In this document: piece after piece, positions 1 through 5,156 of the stretch | Layout: each line of letters opens with the position of its first letter | Position numbering within the stretch: the stretch's first letter is position 1 | Assembly: GCA_937893225.1 (NCBI GenBank) | Contig: CALBJM010000057.1 | Coordinates: 1-5,351 of the forward strand | Reading direction: 5' to 3' | Origin: an uncultured Erysipelotrichaceae bacterium | GTDB taxonomy: Bacteria; Bacillota_I; Bacilli_A; Erysipelotrichales; Erysipelotrichaceae | Length of the DNA: 5,351 nt | Translations under genes and position numbers: made by a program | The notes under the pieces: model-generated | Seen by the model: only the letters and a program-made list of their open reading frames with translations | Told to the model about the DNA's origin: nothing | The model's database searches: none

Positions 1-77
1 TGAAGAGATCTCGTAAAGATTCTTTCTATTGGTATAAGAAAGTCATTGCTTCTAACGGTGATGATTTAACAGACTAA
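1..77 (+). CDS. 6-phospho-beta-glucosidase (GH1), C-terminal end only
   Basis: Reading from base 3, the frame gives 24 residues and a TAA stop at 75-77. The peptide contains RKDSFYWYKKVIASNG, which matches the C-terminus of the complete GH1 enzyme at 3645-5090 and differs only around it (KRSR against HRER before, DDLTD against EDLD after). The conserved DSFYWYKKVI tail is typical of GH1 6-phospho-beta-glucosidases, which hydrolyse PTS-imported phosphorylated beta-glucosides in the cytoplasm. The gene is cut by the window edge, so the active site and gene length cannot be judged. A terminator follows four bases after the stop. The family call rests on similarity to the downstream paralogue, and that match is very close, including a 44-nt identical DNA stretch. 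Confidence 0.88.
   Translation, partial: KRSRKDSFYWYKKVIASNGDDLTD
15..58 (+). repeat. 44-nt exact direct repeat, copy 1 (GH1 3' end)
   Basis: These 44 bases are identical to 5031-5074, including all third codon positions. Both copies are in frame in the last part of a GH1 gene and encode KDSFYWYKKVIASN plus part of the next codon. Immediately before the block the copies differ, including a synonymous Arg change (CGT here, AGA in the other). Immediately after it they differ again. Confidence 0.9.
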
Positions 78-80
78 TGT

Positions 81-108
81 AAGGCTCGTGGAAAACACGG
101 GCTTTTTT
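81..108 (+). terminator. Rho-independent terminator after the first GH1 gene
   Basis: A 10-bp stem (81-90 with 96-105, two G-U wobbles) carries a five-base GAAAA loop. A run of six T (103-108) completes it. It lies just after the stop codon at 75-77 and closes that transcription unit. Confidence 0.88.
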
Positions 109-115
109 CGTGATT

Positions 116-143
116 TTGTTTTTTTGTGTAAAGATAGTACAAT
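116..143 (+). promoter_or_regulatory. Putative sigma-A promoter for GNAT-cupin unit
   Basis: A TACAAT -10 box at 138-143 follows a weak -35 (TTGTTT, 116-121) with a 16-nt spacer. Transcription would begin near 150, just ahead of the GGAGGA ribosome site at 154-159. It sits right after a terminator, so a promoter is needed here. Only the first three bases of the -35 match consensus. Confidence 0.55.
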
Positions 144-165
144 AAATAAGGTTGGAGGAACACAT

Positions 166-708
166 ATGAAAGTTATTCCTTATGAAGAAAAATACAGAGA
201 AAGATGTCACTATATTTGTGTGCACACAGGTAGCCCTGACAACCTTGTAAATACAGAACACTATAACTTTTCATTGCTTTGGTATTGTGATCCATATTTA
301 GACCATGGCCGTGCATTCTTACTTGTAGATGACAATGAAGAAGTGCAGGGATATATATTGTGTGCAGAAGACTTTAAAGAATATGCACAATATATGGAAG
401 GCTATAAGAAAAAAGTACATGAAGTTGCACCTTCCTTTGATTATCGTTGTGATATATCTGAGTATGTAGCATATCAAGATAAGTATCCTGCACATTTACA
501 TGTAGATATTCTTGAAACAGGTACAGGCAAAGGCAATGGAACAATGCTCATGCAAACATTGTTGGAATCTTTGCGTAAAGATAATGTGAAAGGAATCATG
601 GTTGGTGTTGCGAAAGATAATGAACGAGCATTTCGTTTCTATCAAAAGATGGGATTTCAAATCCTTGAAGAATCAGAAGGCGGCTATACGTTAGGGCAAA
701 CACTATGA
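166..708 (+). CDS. GNAT family N-acetyltransferase (OGA-like HAT domain type)
   Basis: The predicted 180-residue cytoplasmic protein should transfer an acetyl group from acetyl-CoA to an amine; the acceptor is unknown. The start is ATG 166, with GGAGGA at 154-159. The frame is open further upstream to a GTG at 88, but that lies inside the terminator. The N-terminal half has the pattern of Firmicute GNATs related to the C-terminal acetyltransferase-like domain of O-GlcNAcase: LLWYCDPYLDHG (about 38-48), then FLLVDD and VQGYILCAEDF (60-70), and YPAHLHVDIL (107-116). The acetyl-CoA loop is TGKGNG (120-125) where Q/R-x-x-G-x-G/A is usual, so the leading Q/R is a Thr. The C-terminal motif B is NERAFRFYQKMGF (152-164), which is well conserved. 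The stop overlaps the next start (ATGA), implying translational coupling to the cupin gene. Family call is strong; substrate is unknown. Confidence 0.88.
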   Translation: MKVIPYEEKYRERCHYICVHTGSPDNLVNTEHYNFSLLWYCDPYLDHGRAFLLVDDNEEVQGYILCAEDFKEYAQYMEGYKKKVHEVAPSFDYRCDISEYVAYQDKYPAHLHVDILETGTGKGNGTMLMQTLLESLRKDNVKGIMVGVAKDNERAFRFYQKMGFQILEESEGGYTLGQTL

Positions 709-1355
709 GATATCCAATTTGTGATGTATATAATATTGCAGCATTAAATCCACCACTTCCATCTACTGTAATTCAAGAACAAATCGTAGAAGGCGTACAT
801 GTGTATTCTTTGGGAACAGGTACAAGTATGTCTCCAGAATCCTTTCGTTTTTATAAGATGCTTTTCGTAAAACAAGGAAAACTTCGTATTACGATCAAAG
901 ATGAAAATGGAATTCCACATATACAAGAATTACAAAAAAATGACGGCATGATTACGCCAAAGAACAAAGTTATTCTTGTGGAATCTATTGAAGACTGTGT
1001 GTATTTAGAAATTCTACTTGGTCAAACTGTTAATCACACAATTAAAAAGCCAGGAGAAGTATTTTCTACACCAGAAGTAGGTCTATTTGAAAAAGGTAAA
1101 TTACATACAACAAGAATCATTACAAGTGGTTTTGTGGAAGTAACGATTTTGTGTTTGGATGAATGCGTGGCTAAAAGAATACATAAAACAAATACAATGG
1201 TATTTGGATATGAAGGTGAAGGAAAAGTAGAAGTGGATGGGAAAACATTTCTATTTGGACCTGGTTCTTCTATGCGCTTTACACCAGAAATGAAAGTTAC
1301 AATTACGCCACTACAAGGTAAGATGAAATTAGGCGTTACAAATTTCTTTATTTAA
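705..1355 (+). CDS. Double-cupin (RmlC-like) protein of unknown function
   Basis: The 216-residue soluble protein is rich in short alternating beta strands and appears to contain two cupin-like halves. The first is about residues 45-105 (FYKMLFVKQGKLRITI, then LQKNDGMITPKNKVILVE). The second is about 135-215 (MVFGYEGEGKVEVDGKTF, then FGPGSSMRFTP). The second half keeps the cupin glycine/proline turn (GPG, 185-187). Neither half shows the HxH...E and later His set that binds metal in catalytic cupins, so a binding or sensing role is more likely than metal-dependent catalysis; this is inference. There is no helix-turn-helix domain, so it is not an AraC-type regulator. Its ATG overlaps the acetyltransferase stop by 4 nt, with only a weak AGGG (693-696) upstream. 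Translation therefore probably depends on coupling. A strong terminator follows directly. The fold is likely; the function is not known. Confidence 0.68.
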   Translation: MRYPICDVYNIAALNPPLPSTVIQEQIVEGVHVYSLGTGTSMSPESFRFYKMLFVKQGKLRITIKDENGIPHIQELQKNDGMITPKNKVILVESIEDCVYLEILLGQTVNHTIKKPGEVFSTPEVGLFEKGKLHTTRIITSGFVEVTILCLDECVAKRIHKTNTMVFGYEGEGKVEVDGKTFLFGPGSSMRFTPEMKVTITPLQGKMKLGVTNFFI

Positions 1356-1357
1356 AT

Positions 1358-1396
1358 AAAACTATAACAGCTAGATTCACTGTTATAGTTTTTTTT
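1358..1396 (+). terminator. Strong Rho-independent terminator after the cupin gene
   Basis: A perfect 13-bp stem pairs 1358-1370 with 1380-1392 around a nine-base loop. Its core is ACTATAACAG against CTGTTATAGT. A run of eight T at 1389-1396 follows. It starts two bases past the stop codon and ends the GNAT-cupin unit. Confidence 0.93.
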
Positions 1397-1409
1397 CTAT
1401 AGCATTTCG

Positions 1410-1438
1410 TTGGCAGATATCGTGCTTTTTACTATATA
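1410..1438 (+). promoter_or_regulatory. Putative sigma-A promoter for the HAD-oxidoreductase unit
   Basis: TTGGCA (1410-1415, four of six consensus bases) is followed after 17 nt by TATATA (1433-1438). An alternative -10 is TATACT at 1435-1440 with a 19-nt spacer. Either would start RNA at about 1445-1447, at or within two bases of the ATG at 1447. The preceding gene ends in a strong terminator, so a promoter must lie in this short gap. Confidence 0.6.
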
Positions 1439-1446
1439 CTTGAATT

Positions 1447-2292
1447 ATGAGAAAAATAATATTTTTAGATATTGATGGAACATTATATTCCACAAAGATA
1501 GGCAGAATCCCAGACAGTGCGGAAGAAGCAATTCAATTGGCTAGACAAAATGGACATAAGATCTTTTTGTGTACAGGTCGCGCATTGAGTGAAGTACAAA
1601 AATATTTAAATTATGCGGTAGATGGCTTTATCCTTGGTGCAGGTGGCATGGTCTATGCAGATGGAAAGAGAATCTATGATCATCCGATTGACACACAAAA
1701 CGTAACACGTATTAAGAAAACGATTTTGAAGAGTGGTCTTGGCTATTGTTTGGAAGGTGCAGCAGGTTCTTATTGTTCAGAAGTCGGCTATGAATACTTG
1801 TTGAAGTATTTTTCAGGAGGCGTTACAGATCGACAAAAACAAATTGCGCTATGCATGGAAAATGGAACATATCCAGAGTCTTTTGGATCTGAAGAAAATG
1901 ATCATATTTATAAAATATGTGCATATGGCCCAAGCTGGGAACCCTTGTATCCTAAGCTGGAAAAATTACTAGAACAACCATTTATCTTAACCAAATCTGT
2001 AGACCATCCTGATGAGCAATTATGTATAGGAGAAGTAACAAATAAGATGGTGAATAAAGGTACCGCAATTCAGAAAGTACTAGACCATTACAATGAAGAA
2101 GCGTTCAATGCAATTGGTATTGGAGATTCAGCAAATGATATTCCTATGTTTCGGGTATGTGGAACGAGTATTGCTATGGGAAATGGTGCAGAAGAAGCAA
2201 AGCGTGCTGCAGATTATGTGACAACAGATATTTTAGATGATGGGATTTATAATGTCTTTTTACATTATGGCTTGATTGGAGAAAAGAAATGA
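1447..2292 (+). CDS. Cof-type HAD-IIB family phosphatase
   Basis: This 281-residue cytoplasmic hydrolase is of the usual length for Cof/YidA-like HAD phosphatases, which dephosphorylate sugar phosphates and similar metabolites with Mg2+. All four HAD motifs are visible. Motif I is DIDGTL (8-13), with nucleophile Asp8 and acid/base Asp10. Motif II is the Thr in CTGRA (Thr43). Motif III is Lys204 in NKGTAI. Motif IV is GDSAND (226-231) with Asp227 and Asp231. The C2-type cap lies between motifs II and III, about residues 85-190. The ATG at 1447 is fixed because motif I is at the very N-terminus and an in-frame TGA lies at 1441-1443. No Shine-Dalgarno sequence precedes it, and the promoter is so close that the mRNA may be leaderless. 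It overlaps the next gene by ATGA. The family is certain; the substrate is not. Confidence 0.94.
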   Translation: MRKIIFLDIDGTLYSTKIGRIPDSAEEAIQLARQNGHKIFLCTGRALSEVQKYLNYAVDGFILGAGGMVYADGKRIYDHPIDTQNVTRIKKTILKSGLGYCLEGAAGSYCSEVGYEYLLKYFSGGVTDRQKQIALCMENGTYPESFGSEENDHIYKICAYGPSWEPLYPKLEKLLEQPFILTKSVDHPDEQLCIGEVTNKMVNKGTAIQKVLDHYNEEAFNAIGIGDSANDIPMFRVCGTSIAMGNGAEEAKRAADYVTTDILDDGIYNVFLHYGLIGEKK

Positions 2293-3263
2293 GATTAGGG
2301 ATCGTTGGAAATGGCGGCATTGTACATGCTGCATTAAATACTTTACAGAATTCTGAGATTGAAGTGGCTGCGTTGTGGTGTAGAAGTGCGGGAAAAGGAA
2401 AAGTAATCACAGAAAAGTATGCTATAAAAAAATTGTATACAGACTATGATGCCTTTTTACAAGATGATCGGTTTGATACTGTGTATATTGGTTTGATTAA
2501 TTCTTTACATTATGCATATGCTAAAAAAGCAATATTAGCAGGAAAGAATGTCATTGTAGAAAAGCCATTTACAATAACAAGTAATGAAGCAAGAGAGTTG
2601 ACTTTACTTGCATCAGAAAAATCTGTTTATCTATTTGAAGCAATTATGTCACGGTATAGTCAAAACTATGAAGCAATTCGTTCTGTGTTGCAGTCTATAG
2701 GCGATATTAAGCTTATCCAATGCAACTATTCACAATATAGTAGTCGTTATGATGCATATAAGGCTGGCACAGTTTTGCCGGCATTTGATCCACGATATGC
2801 AGGTGGTGCATTGTATGATATCAATGTTTATAATGTTCATTTTGTTGAAGGACTATTTGGAAAGCCAGTTGAAGTAAAGTATTTTGCAAATAAAGGTTTT
2901 AATGGGATTGATACAAGTGGTATTGCAATATTGCAATATGATAGCTTTCAAGCGGTGTGCTGTGGAGCGAAAGATAGTGCGTCCAAGAGTGGTATTACGA
3001 TTCAGGGAACTGATGGGTGTATTGTAATGGATAGTAGACCTGGAGTTATTAAAAATATTACGTTATATAAAAATGATGGTATGGAAGAGCGAATCGATAC
3101 ATGCATAGAAGAAAATCCTATGTTACAAGAATTCAACAAGATCAATACAATGATTACAGAAAATGATTATGAACAAATGCAGACTTGGGCTTTAGATTCT
3201 GTGCGTGTTGTGGAAATACTAGAAAAAGCTAGAAGAGATGCAAATATTATATTTTCTGAATAA
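2289..3263 (+). CDS. Gfo/Idh/MocA family NAD(P)-dependent oxidoreductase
   Basis: This 324-residue protein has the length and order of the family. An N-terminal Rossmann domain opens with MRLGIVGNGGIV, the dinucleotide-binding glycine turn at residues 7-10. The family signature EKP follows at 91-93, in VIVEKPFTIT; Lys92 is the usual catalytic lysine. The C-terminal substrate domain carries AGGALYDINVYNVHF (171-185), where Asp177 and Tyr181 correspond to the conserved D-x-x-x-Y. The EAIMSRYSQ stretch (117-125) resembles the EAFMYR segment of the glucose-fructose oxidoreductase/dihydrodiol dehydrogenase branch. Members oxidise or reduce sugars, inositols and related polyols; the substrate cannot be assigned here. 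Its start overlaps the HAD gene by 4 nt, with GGAGA at 2278-2282 inside the HAD gene, so the pair is co-translated. No convincing terminator follows, so transcripts may run on into the small gene downstream. Confidence 0.93.
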   Translation: MRLGIVGNGGIVHAALNTLQNSEIEVAALWCRSAGKGKVITEKYAIKKLYTDYDAFLQDDRFDTVYIGLINSLHYAYAKKAILAGKNVIVEKPFTITSNEARELTLLASEKSVYLFEAIMSRYSQNYEAIRSVLQSIGDIKLIQCNYSQYSSRYDAYKAGTVLPAFDPRYAGGALYDINVYNVHFVEGLFGKPVEVKYFANKGFNGIDTSGIAILQYDSFQAVCCGAKDSASKSGITIQGTDGCIVMDSRPGVIKNITLYKNDGMEERIDTCIEENPMLQEFNKINTMITENDYEQMQTWALDSVRVVEILEKARRDANIIFSE

Positions 3264-3279
3264 ATGATTTTATAATTTT

Positions 3280-3311
3280 TTTACATCAATCAAGCGCTTA
3301 CATGTTATAAT
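3280..3311 (+). promoter_or_regulatory. Promoter for the small ORF-GH1 unit (extended -10)
   Basis: A perfect TATAAT at 3306-3311 is preceded by TGT (3303-3305), forming an extended -10. The best -35 is TTTACA at 3280-3285, five of six matches, but with a long 20-nt spacer; the extended -10 may compensate. RNA would start near 3318, leaving a leader of about 25 nt with AAGGAG at 3328-3333. The cre-like palindrome lies inside the spacer. Confidence 0.75.
3288..3303 (-). promoter_or_regulatory. cre-like operator (CcpA / LacI-family site)
   Basis: Read on the minus strand the site is ATGTAAGCGCTTGATT, centred on the perfect palindrome AAGCGCTT (3292-3299). It matches the TGTAAnCGnT half of the catabolite-responsive element consensus but departs in the last few positions. 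On the plus strand AAGCGCTTACA fits the other half. It lies between the -35 and -10 boxes, where a bound repressor would block RNA polymerase. CcpA repression of beta-glucoside genes in rich carbon is well established in Firmicutes. A dedicated LacI-family regulator could use the same core. Confidence 0.68.
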
Positions 3312-3343
3312 ACATGCATAGGTACAGAAGGAGATTAACAACT

Positions 3344-3598
3344 ATGGCATTAGTAAATGTTTCTTCAGCATTGAAGAAAGATGAAATTAAAGAATTATTA
3401 CTTAAACAAGAATCACCAAAATATGAATTTGTAAAGATGAAGACACCAATCGAAATGCAGTTTGATGTAACTGATGATGGTTCTCATGGTGATTTAGCAA
3501 ATTATACAAAGAGTTTGATCAAGAAGGAACCTTGGGGATCAGTTTTGATGCTTAGAGTTCTTAACGAAGGTCAGGCTTTTACAGGTGGAAAGATCTAA
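3344..3598 (+). CDS. Small protein of unknown function, upstream of GH1
   Basis: The 84-residue product is not one I recognise. It starts at ATG 3344, ten bases after AAGGAG (3328-3333). An in-frame ATG at 3314 is excluded because it lies before the expected RNA start near 3318. The protein is soluble, has no cysteine, signal peptide or membrane segment, and is close to charge-balanced (12 Lys/Arg, 12 Asp/Glu). Residues 9-30 look like a charged helix (ALKKDEIKELLLKQ), then VKMKTPIEMQFDVTDDG (30-46) looks beta-like. After a second helix-like stretch (NYTKSLIKKE, 53-62) it ends in WGSVLMLRVLNEGQAFTGGKI (64-84), rich in strands and glycine. It is first in the unit with the GH1 gene, 46 bp ahead of it, under the same promoter. 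Good ribosome site, clean start and normal codon use argue it is translated. A regulatory or accessory role in beta-glucoside use is only a guess from position. Confidence 0.8.
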   Translation: MALVNVSSALKKDEIKELLLKQESPKYEFVKMKTPIEMQFDVTDDGSHGDLANYTKSLIKKEPWGSVLMLRVLNEGQAFTGGKI

Positions 3599-3623
3599 AA
3601 AAGACATTTTACATGTCTTTTTT
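3597..3623 (+). terminator. Intercistronic AU-rich hairpin with U-tract (terminator or attenuator)
   Basis: A perfect 11-bp stem (3597-3607 with 3613-3623; core AAGACAT / ATGTCTT) has a five-base TTTAC loop and ends in six T (3618-3623). It begins within the TAA of the small gene. No promoter is apparent in the 21 bases between it and the GH1 start, so it probably terminates only partly, or acts as a processing or stabilising hairpin. No LicT/BglG-type RAT antiterminator sequence is visible in front of it. Confidence 0.75.
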
Positions 3624-3644
3624 ATGTAGGAAAAGGAGAAAAAA

Positions 3645-5090
3645 ATGGGATTTCCAAAGAATTTTTTATGGGGCGGTGCTACAGCTGCCAACCAGTTTGA
3701 AGGTGGCTGGTTAGAAGATGGGAAAGGTGCTTCCGTACCTGACCATGTACGTGGAGGTACAGTAAGTTCTCCTCGTTTATGGGACAAAGAAATTGATCCT
3801 GAAGTATATTATCCTTCACATGAAGCGGTAGATTTTTACCATCATTACAAAGAAGACATTGCTTTGTATGGAGAAATGGGCTTCAAATGCTATCGTATGT
3901 CCATCAACTGGGCAAGAATTTATCCAACAGGAGAAGATGCTGAGCCAAACAAAGCGGGCCTGGATTTCTATCATAATGTATTTGCGGAATGCAAAAAGTA
4001 TGGTATTGAACCATTGGTTACAATTTCACACTATGAATTACCATGGGCTTTAAGCGAAAAATATAATGGTTGGACAGGTAGAGAATGCATTGATGCATTT
4101 GTAAAGTATGCTACAACATTGTTTACAGAGTATAAAGATGAAGTTACATATTGGCTAACATTTAATGAAATCAACTGTGGTGCTGATTTCTTTGGCAGAA
4201 TCATGTCTTTAGGTATGCTAGGTAAAGACCATCAGCCAATGTTTAATCCTAACGAAACTACAGAAGAAAGAAATGACCGTTTCACAGCTTTGCATAATCA
4301 ATTCGTAGCATCTGCTAAAGCTGTCAAGATTGGACACGAAATCAATCCAGATAACAAGATTGGTTTAATGATTGCGGGTAATATGACATATCCATATACA
4401 TGTAATCCAAAAGATGCTAAAGCAGCACAGGATGCAATGAACATGCATAACTGGTTCTGTGGTGATGTACAAGTACGTGGACATTATCCATATTATGCAA
4501 AGAGATACTTCAAGGATAACAACATTACAGTTAGAACAGAGCCTGAAGATTTTGAAATTTTGAAGGAAGGTACAGTAGACTTCTATAGCTTCTCTTATTA
4601 TATGTCTGCTACTGCTACAGTTGACCCAGACGTATTGAAGACAAGCGGTAATATGTTCTCTGGTGTAGGAAATCCTTATTTGAAGTCTTCTGATTGGGGA
4701 TGGCAAATTGATCCAGAGGGTTTAAGAATCTACTTAAATGAAGTATATGGTAGATATGAAATCCCTATGATGGTCGTTGAAAATGGATTAGGTGCAAATG
4801 ATGAGAGAAGCGAAGATGGAAAGTTCCATGATTCTTATCGTATTGACTACCTAAGAGATCATATTAAAGCAATGCGTGAAGCTATTGAAGATGGTGTAGA
4901 ACTTTGGGGATATACAATGTGGGGCTGCACAGACTTGGTTTCTGCTTCTACAGGTGAAATGAAGAAGAGATATGGCTTCGTTTATGTAGATAGAGATAAT
5001 GATGGAAATGGTGATTTCCATAGAGAAAGAAAAGATTCTTTCTATTGGTATAAGAAAGTCATTGCTTCTAACGGCGAAGATCTTGATTAA
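3645..5090 (+). CDS. 6-phospho-beta-glucosidase, glycoside hydrolase family 1
   Basis: This complete 481-residue enzyme is of normal GH1 length. It hydrolyses phosphorylated beta-glucosides (such as cellobiose-6-phosphate or salicin-6-phosphate) to glucose-6-phosphate in the cytoplasm, after PTS uptake. It opens with the GH1 signature FLWGGATAANQFEG (7-20; Gln17 binds the sugar). It then has His129 in TISHYELP, the acid/base Glu175 in TFNEIN (172-177), and the nucleophile Glu379 in VVENGLG. The phosphate-binding loop SASTGEMKKRYG (433-444; Ser433, Lys441, Tyr443) marks the 6-phospho subclass rather than plain beta-glucosidases. WGCTDLVS before it resembles 6-phospho-glucosidases more than 6-phospho-galactosidases (SWSNG type). 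AAGGAGA at 3633-3639 sets the start. By eye it uses more AAG, AAC and TTC codons than the upstream genes, as expected for strong expression. Its 3' end matches the truncated GH1 gene at the window start. bglA-type names are common for such genes, but I assign none. Confidence 0.96.
   Translation: MGFPKNFLWGGATAANQFEGGWLEDGKGASVPDHVRGGTVSSPRLWDKEIDPEVYYPSHEAVDFYHHYKEDIALYGEMGFKCYRMSINWARIYPTGEDAEPNKAGLDFYHNVFAECKKYGIEPLVTISHYELPWALSEKYNGWTGRECIDAFVKYATTLFTEYKDEVTYWLTFNEINCGADFFGRIMSLGMLGKDHQPMFNPNETTEERNDRFTALHNQFVASAKAVKIGHEINPDNKIGLMIAGNMTYPYTCNPKDAKAAQDAMNMHNWFCGDVQVRGHYPYYAKRYFKDNNITVRTEPEDFEILKEGTVDFYSFSYYMSATATVDPDVLKTSGNMFSGVGNPYLKSSDWGWQIDPEGLRIYLNEVYGRYEIPMMVVENGLGANDERSEDGKFHDSYRIDYLRDHIKAMREAIEDGVELWGYTMWGCTDLVSASTGEMKKRYGFVYVDRDNDGNGDFHRERKDSFYWYKKVIASNGEDLD
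5031..5074 (+). repeat. 44-nt exact direct repeat, copy 2 (GH1 3' end)
   Basis: This stretch is identical to 15-58, offset by 5016 bp, and codes for the same residues near the C-terminus of the GH1 enzyme. Outside the block the two genes differ at once on both sides. Confidence 0.9.
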
Positions 5091-5097
5091 TTAAATT

Positions 5098-5131
5098 GGA
5101 CTGGTTTCTATTGGAAATCAGTTCTTTTTTT
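5098..5131 (+). terminator. Rho-independent terminator after GH1
   Basis: An 11-bp stem with two G-U wobbles pairs GGACTGGTTTC (5098-5108) with GAAATCAGTTC (5114-5124) around a five-base loop. Seven T follow (5125-5131). It is unrelated in sequence to the terminator after the first GH1 copy (81-108). Confidence 0.9.
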
Positions 5132-5138
5132 GTACAAT
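5111..5138 (+). promoter_or_regulatory. Putative promoter for the downstream hydrolase gene
   Basis: TTGGAA (5111-5116) and TACAAT (5133-5138) are spaced by 16 nt. The -35 lies in the loop and right arm of the GH1 terminator, so the two signals share DNA. RNA would start near 5145, just ahead of the AAGAGG ribosome site at 5146-5151. Confidence 0.5.
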
Positions 5139-5156
5139 AATATAAAAGAGGTTATC

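Noticed and set aside
88..165. An upstream GTG start that would add 26 residues to the acetyltransferase
   Set aside because: It lies inside the preceding terminator hairpin and before the promoter. ATG 166 has a proper GGAGGA site and gives the family's N-terminus.
217..228. Perfect 12-bp palindrome TGTGTGCACACA
   Set aside because: It is inside the acetyltransferase coding region (Cys-Val-His-Thr) and far from any promoter; chance is the simplest explanation.
3246..3276. Possible terminator after the oxidoreductase gene (ATTATA with TATAAT before a T run)
   Set aside because: The stem is six A-U pairs with a roughly 20-base loop and a mismatch, too weak to call.
3314..3343. An upstream ATG giving a 94-residue version of the small protein
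   Set aside because: It falls directly after the -10 box and before the predicted RNA start. It has no ribosome site, and the added residues look non-protein-like.
4365..4706. 113-residue minus-strand reading frame within GH1
   Set aside because: It is a shadow of a strongly conserved GH1 gene, with no ribosome site or promoter. Other minus-strand frames at 52-261, 744-926, 2174-2410 and 3539-3787 are rejected likewise.
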